Positions 46,684 to 57,110 are shown, counted from the stretch's first letter. The stretch is 64,000 nucleotides of DNA from Thiomicrorhabdus sp. (GCF_963677875.1 NZ_OY782562.1:124001-188000); one strand, 5' to 3'. Translations and numbers: made by a program. Notes: generated from the sequence alone by a model not told the origin.

Positions 46684-46782
46684 AGCGCCCCTGTACCCCT
46701 CTGGGCTGGCCCTGACTTTTAGGACTGGCCCGGTTTCATTCCTTTCTAAGATACGGCTTCACCATTATTTGCTTTAATTTTT

Positions 46783-48381
46783 ATGAACGAAGTCACCCTA
46801 TCCGATTTAATTCAAGCTTTAAGCCTTCCGGAAACCTATCCGCATCCTGTTGAAGTCATAACAACAATCGAAACGCATATTTCAGTGGTTTTTCTCACGG
46901 GTGAATTTGCTTATAAACTGAAAAAACCGGTCGATTTCGGTTTTCTCGACTTCACTCATCTGGATCAACGCCGTCACTATTACCGCATGGAACTGGAACT
47001 GAACAAACGCACCGCGCCTCAGCTCTATCTGGATGTTCTACCCTTTTACCGCCATTCTGACGGTTCGTTTGGATTTGAACCCGAAGCGATGCGAGATCAA
47101 CCGATCGAATATCTGCTGAAAATGCGCCAGTTTGATCCCAACAACGTCTTAAGCCGTCTGCTTCAAAAACAAGGGCTAGAGGACCAGCAAGTTGAAGCAC
47201 TCGCGCTGCAGATTGCCGATTTTCACGCCAATGCAACGACGGTTGACGATCAGAGTAATCTGGGGGATCCGCCGGTCATTCTGCAACCGATGTTGGATAA
47301 TTTTCCAACCCTGCTGGCTGAGTATCGAAAAAGTGCGGGAGAGGAATTGACTGCCCTGCAAGCCTGGACACAGCAAACCTACCATTGCTTGTTTCAGCGC
47401 CTGCAAAGCCGAAAAAACGAGGGCTTCATCCGCGCCTGTCACGGCGACCTGCATCTGGATAATATTGCGCTGGTCGACGAACGCCCGTTACTCTTTGATG
47501 GGATTGAATTCAATGAAAATTTTCGCTGGATCGATGTTCTCAGCGATCTGGCATTTTTGCTGATTGATCTGGACTTTCGCAAACAGCGTCGTTTGAAAAA
47601 CCATCTTCTGTCGATTTACCTGAATCAAACTCAGGACTATGCAGTTTTTGATCTTCTGAAGTTTTACCGAGTTTATCGAACGCTGGTGCGGGCTAAAATC
47701 AGTGGTTTACGCTGCGCTCAACTGGATGAAAAGGACTACCGCAAAAAGCAGATGCAGCAGACCACACTTGATTACATCCATCAGGCGCTTGATTACAGTA
47801 GAGAAGATGCGCAACCAAAACTGATTTTACTGCAGGGCGTCTCCGGTTCCGGAAAAAGTTATCTGGCCGCCCATCTGCTTGATTGGTTTGATGCCATCAT
47901 TCTAAGCTCGGATCGGACTCGCAAACGCCTCTACGGAATCCACGCAACCACGCGAATTCAGGAAGCAGACAAACAAGCGCTCTATAGTGAAGAGATGAGC
48001 CGACGCACCTACGAGACATTGCTCTCGAATGCCAGCACGCTTCTCAAGCAAAGACAAAACGTCATTGTCGATGCAACCTTCCTGAAACGCGAACATCGCC
48101 AAGTATTCTATGCTTTGCAAAACGAGATTGATTGCAAACCCTTTACCTTGTCGATACAGGTGTCGCAAACACTTGCCGAACAGTCCATCCGTTATCGTCA
48201 GCAACTGAATCAAGACCCGTCCGATGCCGATGCCGAAGTGATGTTGCGTCAGATGGCAATCAATCAGCCGCCCGCAAAAGAAGAACCAGCCCTTTCATTG
48301 CCTGCCGATGAATTGAGGCTGCGTCTGCCGGAAAGAGAAATCCGTCAGTTCCTTAAGATTGAAGAAAACCCGTCGATATAA
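46783..48381 (+). CDS. Bifunctional aminoglycoside-phosphotransferase-like / AAA P-loop kinase
   Basis: 532 residues in two parts. The N-terminal kinase-like part has the Brenner motif 'HGDLHLDNIALVD' near 223 and 'FDGIEFNENFRWIDVLSDLA'. The C-terminal P-loop part (from about 345) has Walker A 'GVSGSGKSYLAAHLLD' and 'SSDRTRKRLYGI'. This COG2187-COG0645 fusion is common in environmental proteobacteria. The substrate is unknown; despite annotation names, antibiotic resistance is not implied. Confidence 0.88.
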   Translation: MNEVTLSDLIQALSLPETYPHPVEVITTIETHISVVFLTGEFAYKLKKPVDFGFLDFTHLDQRRHYYRMELELNKRTAPQLYLDVLPFYRHSDGSFGFEPEAMRDQPIEYLLKMRQFDPNNVLSRLLQKQGLEDQQVEALALQIADFHANATTVDDQSNLGDPPVILQPMLDNFPTLLAEYRKSAGEELTALQAWTQQTYHCLFQRLQSRKNEGFIRACHGDLHLDNIALVDERPLLFDGIEFNENFRWIDVLSDLAFLLIDLDFRKQRRLKNHLLSIYLNQTQDYAVFDLLKFYRVYRTLVRAKISGLRCAQLDEKDYRKKQMQQTTLDYIHQALDYSREDAQPKLILLQGVSGSGKSYLAAHLLDWFDAIILSSDRTRKRLYGIHATTRIQEADKQALYSEEMSRRTYETLLSNASTLLKQRQNVIVDATFLKREHRQVFYALQNEIDCKPFTLSIQVSQTLAEQSIRYRQQLNQDPSDADAEVMLRQMAINQPPAKEEPALSLPADELRLRLPEREIRQFLKIEENPSI

Positions 48382-48426
48382 ACCGTATCCTTCTCTTGTT
48401 GAGAAAGCGTTATAAGGATTACTGCA

Positions 48427-49092
48427 ATGACGTTCTATTTTCGGTTTTTGCCCTGGTTTCTGGTCTTTTGTCTGCTTTTGCCGGCGACAAACCCGGTGGT
48501 TGCGCAAGACGCTCCCGCAGCAAACAATGAACAAGTGCTTAAGAATGAGCAAGGTCTCAAACAGTTTCGTTTTTTAAAAATTCCCCTTTATCTCGCACAA
48601 AGGGAAACATTCCGTCAGCAGCTTGCAGAGCTGGGTGGGTTTGCAGAGTCGAGAGCAACCTGGAGATATCCTTTTAAGGATCGCTTCTACTCGCCCCTTC
48701 GCCTGGCGGACAGTCGTTATATTGTTTTTGATTTTGACCAGAAAGGTCGAGTCAGCGGCTACACTCGAGTGTTCCGAAATCTTTATTCCGAAAGTTCTCG
48801 TGAGCTTTTCCGTCAGCCAGCACTCTGGCGTTCCCTTGAGAAAATCGCTCTGACAGTAACAGAGCAAACAGGAATAAGCCCGCTGATTCGCAAGCATCAA
48901 TCGGGCGGATTCCACGCCAGCAAGAGTTACCATTGGGAAAGTCCGAGTGTTAAAATCGCTTTGTCGCATTCGGGGTATGATCCCTATGCGGAGCCGGTTT
49001 TGCGCGTCGAATTTCATTATGAAAATGAGAACGATGGACAAAAGCAACCAGACGGATTCCCTGAAGCAGAAAGGCAAACAAATGGAATTTAA
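48427..49092 (+). CDS. Secreted hypothetical protein (221 aa)
   Basis: Not recognised. A signal peptide ('FLPWFLVFCLLLPATNPVVAQ', cleavage about residue 26) precedes a mature part with many aromatic and Arg residues, for example 'LRLADSRYIVFDFDQKGRVS' and 'GYTRVFRNLYSESSRELF', suggesting a beta-rich periplasmic fold. GGATTACTGCA precedes the ATG. It is downstream of the kinase fusion by 45 bp and may share its transcript. The 175-codon opposite frame is a shadow. Confidence 0.65.
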   Translation: MTFYFRFLPWFLVFCLLLPATNPVVAQDAPAANNEQVLKNEQGLKQFRFLKIPLYLAQRETFRQQLAELGGFAESRATWRYPFKDRFYSPLRLADSRYIVFDFDQKGRVSGYTRVFRNLYSESSRELFRQPALWRSLEKIALTVTEQTGISPLIRKHQSGGFHASKSYHWESPSVKIALSHSGYDPYAEPVLRVEFHYENENDGQKQPDGFPEAERQTNGI

Positions 49093-49131
49093 TCCAATCA
49101 CAGTTTGATTCTCTCTTTCTTATACCCTGCT

Positions 49132-49791
49132 TTATTTTTTCGCTATAAAAATATGATCACTTGACGCTTTCAACTGGATTAACTTTTTAATAAACGCCGT
49201 CAATTCAGAAAAAAATGCTTCCAGATGCTGAAAAGCATGATTACCTCCCGGATAGGCGGCTAAAAAATGACGATCCGGTTTTGCCTGATATTTCTTTATC
49301 GTAGCAGTAATGTTTACCACCTCATCTTCTAGATCCACCGCCAGCAGAGAATGCAGAGTATGATCCGGTTTTACAATATCGTATTTTTGCAAAGCTTCAA
49401 GATAATGCGGGTTGATACAAATTGTTTCGCCGCTGTGTGGATTGAAATGCTCGCCCAGATATTCAGGAAACAGTTCCTGAGGGTGCAATGCCGGATTGAT
49501 CATCACATAAGGAAGCTTATGACGATGAGCAAAATACTGAGCATAAAAACCTCCCAGAGAAGAACCGATCAAGACAATTTGCGAGTGAGGATAATCCGCT
49601 TTCAGTTTTTGCAAGGCTTCTTCAATTGCAGCGACACTTGATTCGGGAGAGCGCAAGGTGTAATTCGGGGTACGAAAGTCCATAATATCAATGTCTTTCC
49701 AAGCCTGGCAGCTCTGCTTGATCCATTGAGCTTTAAAACTGTTTCCGCTACTTAAAAAGCCATGTAGATAGAGACAAACCACCGTCTGCAT
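49132..49791 (-). CDS. YqiA/YcfP-family alpha/beta-hydrolase
   Basis: 219 residues. 'LYLHGFLSSGNSFKAQW' holds the oxyanion region, the nucleophile Ser is in 'IGSSLGGFYAQYFA' (about 78), the acid is probably in 'VDLEDEVV', and the His in 'YPGGNHAFQHLE'. The family contains esterases of unknown natural substrate. E. coli yqiA lies beside cpdA and parE; those are absent here. Confidence 0.85.
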   Translation of the reverse strand: MQTVVCLYLHGFLSSGNSFKAQWIKQSCQAWKDIDIMDFRTPNYTLRSPESSVAAIEEALQKLKADYPHSQIVLIGSSLGGFYAQYFAHRHKLPYVMINPALHPQELFPEYLGEHFNPHSGETICINPHYLEALQKYDIVKPDHTLHSLLAVDLEDEVVNITATIKKYQAKPDRHFLAAYPGGNHAFQHLEAFFSELTAFIKKLIQLKASSDHIFIAKK

Positions 49792-49809
49792 CTGTTAAAA
49801 TTCCTCGCT

Positions 49810-51570
49810 ATGATTAAGCCTACCCAAATTTTGGAACGTCAACCGAATCCGAAAATTTTCCAAGCAGCCAAACACCTTGGATTAACGGATCTGCAGGCCA
49901 TGCTGGTTGCCAATCGTCTGGATGACGCCGATAAGCTTGATGAAATTGTGTTCCCGAAATTAAAACACATTCAGGCGCCGGTAGAGCTGAAGAATGCCGA
50001 CATGGCGGCAAAATTGATTGCCGATGCCATTCAAAGTGATCGGATGATCGTGCTGGCAACCGACTATGATACCGACGGAGTCACTTCAGCCTGGGTGGCC
50101 ACAAGTGCGTTGAGCGATTTTTTCGGGGTTTCTCCCCACAGAATTCGACACATCATTGGTGAGCGGAAAAGCGGTTACGGCATCACCGATGAAGTCGTCG
50201 ATCGCATCTTAGCCATCAAAGAACCGGTAGCGCTGGTCATTTCCGCCGATCAGGGTTCCAGCGATGAAAAAAGAATTTCGCGTCTCAAAGAGGCCGGTAT
50301 TCCGGTTTGTGTCACAGACCACCACCAATTACCGATTGAAGGCCCTCCACCAAGCGCTGCCTGCACGGTCAATCCTCAGCAATCCGGCTGCCGTTACGAT
50401 AAAACAGTTGCCGGCTGTTTTGTCATTTTTCTGGTTATGGCACAAGTCCGTCAGGAACTGATTGCCCGCGGCTATCTTTCCGAGCAATCGCCTTCCCTAA
50501 AACCGCTGGCCTTGAATGTTTCTCTGGGTACCGTAGCCGACAGCGTCAGTTTGAAAAGCCCGAATAATCGAGCTATTGTCCGTACCGGCCTGCAAATGAT
50601 CAACCGTTTTCAATCGCCGGCATGGCAGGCCATGAAGGAACTGAACGATAACCAGGGACAGCCGTTCGACGCCGAATTTCTCGGTTTTCAAGTCGCAACT
50701 CGTATCAATGCCGCCAGCCGGGTCAGTGACGTTACGACAGCATTTCATTTTTTGACGGCGGCGGACTTGAGTCAGGCAAAATCCTATTTGCAGCAACTTG
50801 ACGAGGATAACTTCAATCGCCGCGAACAGCAGCATGAGATGCTGCAACAGGCCAAGGAACGCGCGCGCGAACTGTATCACCCTGATCGATACAGCCTGGC
50901 AATCAAACTACAAGGCAATGCCGGGATTCAAGGAATCATCGCTTCGCGCATCGGAGAACAATACGGTGTGCCGACGGTTGCCATGACCGATCTTCGGGAT
51001 GGACATCTGGCGGGAAGCGGACGCGGAATTGTCGATGAAGTCGATTTACGAGCCGCCTTCCAATGGATGTCGGAACAGGATTCGACGCTGTTTACTTCCA
51101 TGGGCGGACATAAAGGCGCCGCCGGTTGCATGATTCCGATTGAAAAATACCCATTGTTCAGCGACTTGTTCGAAACCGCTATTCAGGCGCAGTTAGGCAG
51201 TGAAGCACCAGCGCCCAGAGTTTTCACCGACGGGCAGTTGCATCCGTCTCAGTTAACGCCGCCGCTGATTCAGGAAATCAGCGATCTTGAACCTTTCGGC
51301 AGAGAATGGCCAAAACCTTTATTCAAAGGGGTTTTTCAAATTGTTTCGATCAAAAGCGTCGGTCAGACTCAAACCCACCTGTCGCTGAAGCTTGCCAGTG
51401 ATCAAGGTAGCCAACACAGTGCTATTTTTTTCAACGGCAAAGAATCCGCCGATGCCCCGCAACCTTTCGACAACGGTGACTGGATTGAATGCGCTTACCA
51501 ACCGTCGCTGAACCGCTTTTTCGGACGCACGAGCATCCAGTTAAGAATTCAGGCGGCGCATCGGATTTAA
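49810..51570 (+). CDS. recJ: Single-stranded-DNA-specific exonuclease RecJ
   Basis: 5'-3' ssDNA exonuclease for RecF-pathway repair and mismatch repair. 586 residues with DHH motifs 'ATDYDTDGVTSAW' (about 78-90), 'ISADQGSSDE' and 'VTDHHQLP', the DHHA1 motif 'GGHKGAAG' near 435, and an OB-fold C-domain. 'SADQGSS' replaces the more common 'TVDNGI' or 'VDCGT', a small change near motif II. Confidence 0.93.
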   Translation: MIKPTQILERQPNPKIFQAAKHLGLTDLQAMLVANRLDDADKLDEIVFPKLKHIQAPVELKNADMAAKLIADAIQSDRMIVLATDYDTDGVTSAWVATSALSDFFGVSPHRIRHIIGERKSGYGITDEVVDRILAIKEPVALVISADQGSSDEKRISRLKEAGIPVCVTDHHQLPIEGPPPSAACTVNPQQSGCRYDKTVAGCFVIFLVMAQVRQELIARGYLSEQSPSLKPLALNVSLGTVADSVSLKSPNNRAIVRTGLQMINRFQSPAWQAMKELNDNQGQPFDAEFLGFQVATRINAASRVSDVTTAFHFLTAADLSQAKSYLQQLDEDNFNRREQQHEMLQQAKERARELYHPDRYSLAIKLQGNAGIQGIIASRIGEQYGVPTVAMTDLRDGHLAGSGRGIVDEVDLRAAFQWMSEQDSTLFTSMGGHKGAAGCMIPIEKYPLFSDLFETAIQAQLGSEAPAPRVFTDGQLHPSQLTPPLIQEISDLEPFGREWPKPLFKGVFQIVSIKSVGQTQTHLSLKLASDQGSQHSAIFFNGKESADAPQPFDNGDWIECAYQPSLNRFFGRTSIQLRIQAAHRI

Positions 51571-51588
51571 TACAAGCCCGCAAAAAAT

Positions 51589-51627
51589 AAAAACCGCTTA
51601 GACAACCAGTGTTTAAGCGGTTTTTTA
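51589..51627. terminator. Bidirectional terminator between recJ and thrC
   Basis: AAACCGCTTA (51591-51600) pairs with TAAGCGGTTT (51614-51623); the flanks are A-rich on the left and TTTTTT on the right. It is used by recJ and by convergent thrC. Confidence 0.9.
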
Positions 51628-51646
51628 TTTTCACTCCACGAGAAGC

Positions 51647-53119
51647 TTACAGGAAATCCAGAATTTCTTTTTCAATATCAGCTTTGTTAATGACCGTCGT
51701 CTGGGCGATTGATTTGTCAAACAGGGCGGCGATCTGCTGAGGAATCGCAACCTGCGCTTTGGACGCAATCAATTCAAGTGCTTCGATATCATGTTCCGGC
51801 TTTTCTCCGGTCAAGGCGTAAGCGATTACTGGAGAGAATTTGGTCCATTCTGCAGTCGAATAAGCAATGGTTTTCACCGACTTGTCGCCACGGCAAGTAT
51901 CGTAGGCCTTAAAGCAGGTCGCGGTATGCGGACACATCAGATAACCGACTTCGAATGCCTGCTTGATATATGCCAGCCCCTCTTCATCATTGCAGAAATC
52001 GGCTGCAAAAATGGACTGAATTCGTTGCAATTCATCGGCGTTCAACTCGTAATACTTTTCCTGATCAAGTTGCAGCATTAATTCTTTGGTTCGTTCGGCA
52101 CCAAACAGGTCAAAGAGGATACGTTCGATGTTAGACGATTTCAGAATATCCATCGCAGGAGATGTCGTTGGGATGACGCTGGCGCCACGTAGATCGTACT
52201 TGCCGGTTGTGATGAATTTCGTTAAAACATTATTGCTGTTGGAGGCAATGTGAATTTGCTTGACCGGCAAGCCCATTTTATAGGCATAGTATCCACCCAA
52301 TGCATTACCGAAGTTCCCGCTCGGCACATTCAGGTAGACCTTTTCGCCCAATTCGATTGCGCCCTGGCGTACCAGTTCCAGATAGCTGTAGATGTGATAA
52401 ATTGTCTGGAAAATAATCCGCCCGAAATTCACCGAGTTCGCCGCCGACAGCGAAATATTCTTTTCTTTCAAAGCGGCATTGAACTTATCGGAAACCAATA
52501 ACGTTTTCAAAGCCGACTGTGCGTCATCGAAATCACCGTGAATTCCAATGACCTTAAGGTTGGCCGCATCTTCGGTTACCATCTGCAAACGCTGCACGTC
52601 AGAGGTTCCGCCATCCGGATACAAGCAGGCAACCTGAACTTTATCTCGGTTCTTGAACGTTTCCAGAGCCGCCGGCCCGGTATCGCCACTGGTGGCGGCT
52701 AAAATCAAATAATTTTCGTCGCGTTCCTGCGCTACCGCAGACAATACCTTGCCGAACGGCTGCAATGCCATATCCTTAAAAGCACGCGTTGGCCCGTGAT
52801 ACAGTTCGCTGACGTACAGATCGTCGTACACCTTAACAACTGGAACCGGATTTTTCGGATCATCAAACTCATCATATAAATCCAGGGCATCATCAATCAC
52901 CTTCTGATCGATATCGACCTCGAAAGCACGCAACACATCACGAGCCAGAACTTTGTAGCCAGACGAGATATGCGATTGTAAGAAAGCTTCATCGAAGGCC
53001 GGAAGCGTTTCCGGGGAATAGATGCCGCCAAACGAAGACATCGGACTTAAAATCGCTTGGGAAAAAGTGATGCTGGCCGGTCTTTGACCGTCGTTACCGC
53101 GCGTTTCGATAAATTTCAT
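51647..53119 (-). CDS. thrC: Threonine synthase
   Basis: PLP-dependent conversion of O-phosphohomoserine to threonine. ATG 53119 gives 490 residues starting 'MKFIETRGNDGQRPASITFS'; the longer frame adds 33 unrelated codons. The PLP Lys is in 'GPTRAFKDMALQPFGK' (about 112) and the phosphate site 'AATSGDTGPAALE'. AGG lies 6 nt upstream. It is last of the alaC-hom-(COG4255)-thrC group. Confidence 0.96.
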   Translation of the reverse strand: MKFIETRGNDGQRPASITFSQAILSPMSSFGGIYSPETLPAFDEAFLQSHISSGYKVLARDVLRAFEVDIDQKVIDDALDLYDEFDDPKNPVPVVKVYDDLYVSELYHGPTRAFKDMALQPFGKVLSAVAQERDENYLILAATSGDTGPAALETFKNRDKVQVACLYPDGGTSDVQRLQMVTEDAANLKVIGIHGDFDDAQSALKTLLVSDKFNAALKEKNISLSAANSVNFGRIIFQTIYHIYSYLELVRQGAIELGEKVYLNVPSGNFGNALGGYYAYKMGLPVKQIHIASNSNNVLTKFITTGKYDLRGASVIPTTSPAMDILKSSNIERILFDLFGAERTKELMLQLDQEKYYELNADELQRIQSIFAADFCNDEEGLAYIKQAFEVGYLMCPHTATCFKAYDTCRGDKSVKTIAYSTAEWTKFSPVIAYALTGEKPEHDIEALELIASKAQVAIPQQIAALFDKSIAQTTVINKADIEKEILDFL

Positions 53120-53218
53120 GTCGAACCTGTTGTCTATAAAAGTAAAAGATGGGCGAATTATACCGAAAACGGTCCAAAAGTTCGCCTTGAAATCATTCGC
53201 GAAGCTGGCGGAAAACAC

Positions 53219-54235
53219 TCATCCAATCGAATCCAAACGCTTTTTACGGCGCCAGAAGCGACGTAAATGCCCGGGATTTACATGAATCAGTTTTTCAGCG
53301 CCAAGGTCAATCAGCACGGAATCATACTTCTTCTGCCGAATGGCATTCAACAGCGGCAAAAACCAGTTCTCTTCCAAATCATTCAGGCTTTGCACTCCGA
53401 GAAGGCTTGTCTGCAAGGGAATATGAACCATTTCATGCCCGATTCCGTCATTTGTGAAACTGCGGCAAGATGCTAAATTATCAGGCGTAGCCTGCCATTC
53501 AGCCTGAGTGACAACGGCCAAACCATGCAGATAATCGTGACTTCCGCTGATGGCGGTTTTCGGACGCAGTCGAATGGCACACTCGCTTAAAACGCCTTCG
53601 CCCCAGACCCAAACACTGTTAATTTCCGGATCGCCCCGTTCTCTTCTTTGCAGATTGACCGGATGATCGAAAAACAGCATCTGAGTTTCATTCATCAATT
53701 GTCGCCAGTAAGTCGCCGCATTACCGCTCGGGTAAAGACCGTGTAAATTCCGATAAGCCGCCACTTCCAGTGGCACCGAGCCTATATCCACTTTTTGCCG
53801 AATCCGCAAATACCACTGGTAAGCACCGCCGTATTCCAGTTGAATGCCGTCGTCGCCGAAATGCAGATTGAACGCTTCGACCAATGCTTGGGATTCTGCT
53901 TCGGTAATAGCCAAGTCTTGCGGAGGAATCAGCACCAGCGTATCGCGATCAGGAATCATCTGTACCGGATCGATCTTCACCCAGAAAGCGTTTGCATCAA
54001 AATCCGGCAACTGCACTGCAGCCTGCACCGCAGCGGCAGGCAAAGTTTCCGGTTGATGGAACAGGTGACAGGCACGCGCCTGAAAGGATTGCGGTTTCCG
54101 GGGCAGAATATCCCCTTTGGACCATAACCCTTGCAGAGTCGGCAAATGCAGTTCGGCAGCCAAAGGCTTTTCGGCAAGCACTGCCTGCAAAGCCGGATAA
54201 AAATCGGGAATCCAAAGTGTTAAAGCACGTCCCAT
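53219..54235 (-). CDS. COG4255-like protein (regulatory/phosphoglycerate-mutase-related annotation)
   Basis: 338 residues, soluble. 'MGRALTLWIPDFYPALQAVL' at the start, 'ARACHLFHQPE', 'NLHGLYPSGNAATYWRQLMN' (near 160-180) and 'VWVWGEGVL' match, to my memory, the uncharacterised family often labelled phosphoglycerate-mutase-like; I see no catalytic Ser/metal signature of a true mutase. It sits between hom and thrC, after a terminator-like hairpin, so it may be expressed with thrC. The function is unknown. Confidence 0.65.
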   Translation of the reverse strand: MGRALTLWIPDFYPALQAVLAEKPLAAELHLPTLQGLWSKGDILPRKPQSFQARACHLFHQPETLPAAAVQAAVQLPDFDANAFWVKIDPVQMIPDRDTLVLIPPQDLAITEAESQALVEAFNLHFGDDGIQLEYGGAYQWYLRIRQKVDIGSVPLEVAAYRNLHGLYPSGNAATYWRQLMNETQMLFFDHPVNLQRRERGDPEINSVWVWGEGVLSECAIRLRPKTAISGSHDYLHGLAVVTQAEWQATPDNLASCRSFTNDGIGHEMVHIPLQTSLLGVQSLNDLEENWFLPLLNAIRQKKYDSVLIDLGAEKLIHVNPGHLRRFWRRKKRLDSIG

Positions 54236-54258
54236 GAAATACCTTCAGAACTAAGACG

Positions 54259-54332
54259 AAAAAAGCCGGCAAGCCGACTTTTTATCTAAAAAAACGAAAA
54301 CCTTTTCATAATGAAAATGCAGGTTTCCTGCA
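54259..54332 (-). terminator. Two hairpins after hom
   Basis: Minus strand, in order: TGCAGG-AAA-CCTGCA (54332-54318) followed by TTTTC, then AAAAAGTCGGC-TT-GCCGGCTTTTT (54283-54260) followed by more T/C. They separate hom from the COG4255-like gene. The second is a credible intrinsic terminator or attenuator. Confidence 0.65.
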
Positions 54333-54337
54333 CGAAT

Positions 54338-55648
54338 TTACTGCAAACTCTCAAGACGAATTCGCGCGATTTCTCCGTCAATTTCTTCCAAGCCGGATAA
54401 ATCCTTTAACGCACAATCCAGGCTGGCCTCTTTGACCTTGTTTGTCAGCATCACCAGTGTCGCGTCACGAGGCTGGGTTTTGCAAGGTTCCTGAACCACC
54501 TGCTCAATACTGATATTGTGCTTGGCCATGATCGATGTGATTTTCGCAAGCACTCCCGCGTGATCCAAAGCAAAACATCGAATATAGTAGCGGGCTTCAA
54601 TCTCGGAAATCGAAACCACTGGAGCAGATTGCAAGGCTTCGCTGGCAAACGCCAAAGCCGGTACTCGTACGTCCTGAGGTTGTTCACGCCAACGAATAAC
54701 ATCGACAATGTCAGCAACCACAGCACTGGCTGTCGGCCCCGCTCCGGCTCCCGGGCCGTAATACATGGTCGGACCGACATGATCTCCTTTGACTAATACC
54801 GAATTCATCACCCCATGAACATTGGCAAGAAGAACCGAGTTCGGAATCAAGGTCGGATGGACTCGAAGGGAAAAACCGTTTTCGGTACGGCTGGCAATAC
54901 CAAGATGTTTGATCTGATACCCCAGTTTTTCGGCAAACTGGATATCTTCCGCCGTGACCTTACTGATCCCTTCGGTATAAACTTTATTAAACTGCAACTC
55001 GATCCCAAACGCGATCGAAGCCAAAATCGTCAATTTATGCGCCGCATCGATGCCTTCCACATCAAAAGTCGGATCGGCTTCCGCGTACCCCAGATCCTGA
55101 GCAATTTTCAGAACTTCGGCAAAGTCGGCACCTGGCTTTTTCATCTCGGTCAAAATGTAGTTTCCGGTTCCGTTGATGATCCCGGCCAGCCACTCGATTT
55201 TATTGGCGGCCAGACCCTCGCGAACGGCTTTGATGATCGGAATTCCTCCGGCTACCGCCGCTTCATAATTGACGATAACATTCTTTTCCGCTGCCAGTGC
55301 AAACAACTCATTACCGAATTCGGCTATCAGCGCTTTGTTGGCGGTTACGACATGTTTACCCTGCCGAATCGCTTCACTCAACAGATCACGCGCTAATCCG
55401 GTGCCGCCCATCAATTCAACAACAATTTCGATTTCCGGGTGGGTTACAACCTGCATCGGGTCGTCAGTCAACTCGATCCCGGTGGTGTCGACCGAACGCG
55501 GGCGATTTAAATCGCGCACAGCAATAGCGACCACTTCGATCTTTTGCCCCAAACGTCCTTCAATTTCAGGCAATGTTGTTTGCAAAATTTCGAGAGTGCC
55601 GCCTCCGACGGTTCCTAATCCCAACAAGCCGATTTTGACTGATTTCAT
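54338..55648 (-). CDS. hom: Homoserine dehydrogenase
   Basis: NAD(P)H reduction of aspartate semialdehyde to homoserine. 436 residues: Rossmann 'GLLGLGTVGGGTLEIL' at 8-23, 'VELMGGTG', 'TANKALIAEFGNEL', the catalytic 'NGTGNYILTEM' region and a C-terminal ACT domain (from about 352, 'RCFALDHAGVLAKITSIMAK') for feedback by threonine. It lies 17 bp after alaC, so the two are surely cotranscribed. Confidence 0.97.
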   Translation of the reverse strand: MKSVKIGLLGLGTVGGGTLEILQTTLPEIEGRLGQKIEVVAIAVRDLNRPRSVDTTGIELTDDPMQVVTHPEIEIVVELMGGTGLARDLLSEAIRQGKHVVTANKALIAEFGNELFALAAEKNVIVNYEAAVAGGIPIIKAVREGLAANKIEWLAGIINGTGNYILTEMKKPGADFAEVLKIAQDLGYAEADPTFDVEGIDAAHKLTILASIAFGIELQFNKVYTEGISKVTAEDIQFAEKLGYQIKHLGIASRTENGFSLRVHPTLIPNSVLLANVHGVMNSVLVKGDHVGPTMYYGPGAGAGPTASAVVADIVDVIRWREQPQDVRVPALAFASEALQSAPVVSISEIEARYYIRCFALDHAGVLAKITSIMAKHNISIEQVVQEPCKTQPRDATLVMLTNKVKEASLDCALKDLSGLEEIDGEIARIRLESLQ

Positions 55649-55664
55649 TCTGTTCTTATCCTAG

Positions 55665-56861
55665 TTAATCTTGTTTAATCAATCCGTCCTTACGGAACAT
55701 ATCGCGAATGCCGCGAATCGCCTGGCGAGTGCGGTGTTCATTTTCAATCAAACCAAAACGCACATGGTCATCGCCATAATCTCCAAATCCGATTCCCGGA
55801 GCAACCGCAACCTTGGCTTCGGTCAGCAGTTTCTTGGAGAATTCTAAAGAGCCCATATGGCGATAGGCCTCTGGAATCGGCGCCCAGACAAACATGGTCG
55901 CTTTTGGTGGCTCGACTTCCCAGCCGATCGAATTCAGACCGTTACACAAAACATCACGGCGCGATTTGTACATGTCGCAAATTTCCTGAACGCAATCCTG
56001 AGGCCCCTCAAGTGCCGTAATAGCCGCAACTTGAATCGGAGTGAAAGTACCGTAATCCAAGTAAGATTTCATACGCTTCAAAGCATGAACCAGCTCGGGA
56101 TTTCCCACCATGAAGCCAACCCGCCAGCCTGGCATGTTGTAACTCTTGGAAAGTGTGTAAAACTCAACCGCAATCTCTTTGGCACCTTCCACCTGCATGA
56201 TTGACGGCGCTTTATAGCCATCAAAGGCAAGATCGGCATACGCCAGATCGTGAATGACCCAGATGCTGTGTTCTTTGGCAATTGCGATCACTTTTTCAAA
56301 AAATTCCAGATCAACCGTTTGCGTGGTCGGATTTCCCGGGAAATTGATAACCAGCATTTTAGGTTTTGGCCAAGATTCCTTGATTGCTTTTTCCAGCTCT
56401 TCGAAGAAATCAACATCCGGCGTCATACGCACGTGGCGGATATCGGCGCCGGCGATGACAAAACCGTAAGGGTGAATCGGGTAAGCTGGATTAGGAACCA
56501 GAACGGTGTCCCCTTTATCGACCGTCGCAAGCGCAAGGTGTGCAAGGCCTTCTTTGGAACCAATGGTCACAACCGCTTCGCTGTCCGGATTCAAATCGAC
56601 GTCGAATTTGGTTTTATACCAGTTACAAATCGCTTTTCTTAAACGCGGAATACCTTGAGAAACGGAATAACGGTGCGTGCCTTCACGCTGAACCACTTCA
56701 ATTAATTTGTCGACGATGTGTTTTGGCGTATCCTGGTCGGGGTTGCCCATCCCGAAATCGATGATGTCTTCACCTCTACGTCTCGCTTCCGCTTTAAGCT
56801 CTCCGGTGATGTTGAATACGTAAGGAGGGAGTCTTTTGATTCTCTGAAAATCGTCTGCCAC
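55665..56861 (-). CDS. alaC: Alanine transaminase AlaC (class I aminotransferase)
   Basis: Glutamate-pyruvate transaminase. 398 residues. '[20 protein letters not shown]' and '[20 protein letters not shown]' are AlaC/YfdZ signatures; the PLP Lys is in '[19 protein letters not shown]' (about 238); '[12 protein letters not shown]' binds the cofactor. It heads the alaC-hom operon; this pairing is common in gammaproteobacteria. Confidence 0.95.
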   Translation of the reverse strand: MADDFQRIKRLPPYVFNITGELKAEARRRGEDIIDFGMGNPDQDTPKHIVDKLIEVVQREGTHRYSVSQGIPRLRKAICNWYKTKFDVDLNPDSEAVVTIGSKEGLAHLALATVDKGDTVLVPNPAYPIHPYGFVIAGADIRHVRMTPDVDFFEELEKAIKESWPKPKMLVINFPGNPTTQTVDLEFFEKVIAIAKEHSIWVIHDLAYADLAFDGYKAPSIMQVEGAKEIAVEFYTLSKSYNMPGWRVGFMVGNPELVHALKRMKSYLDYGTFTPIQVAAITALEGPQDCVQEICDMYKSRRDVLCNGLNSIGWEVEPPKATMFVWAPIPEAYRHMGSLEFSKKLLTEAKVAVAPGIGFGDYGDDHVRFGLIENEHRTRQAIRGIRDMFRKDGLIKQD

Positions 56862-57110
56862 GAATGTTAGCCTTCTAAAAAGTGCTCTTATGGGTATAAT
56901 TCTTTGGATTAGCTACCCGCCGAAACACAGAAAAACGAGGGAATAAAAATAAAGGAATAATGATACAGCATCCAGTTTTTTCGTCAATTGAAAATCGAAC
57001 GAAAACCGCCTGAATCGTACCTTTGAAATACTGCTGTTCCTGACTTCTTCAGGGATGTATCCCCTGCCGTTCTTTTGCGGATTTCGTCAAAAAAAGGATA
57101 AAACTCAACC

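Noticed and set aside
46684..46782. CTGGCCC repeats after dksA as a terminator
   Set aside because: The copies are direct rather than inverted, and no clean stem with a T-tract forms.
48574..49101. 175-codon minus-strand frame opposite the secreted hypothetical gene
   Set aside because: No ribosome-binding site or family resemblance; the plus-strand frame has a good signal peptide.
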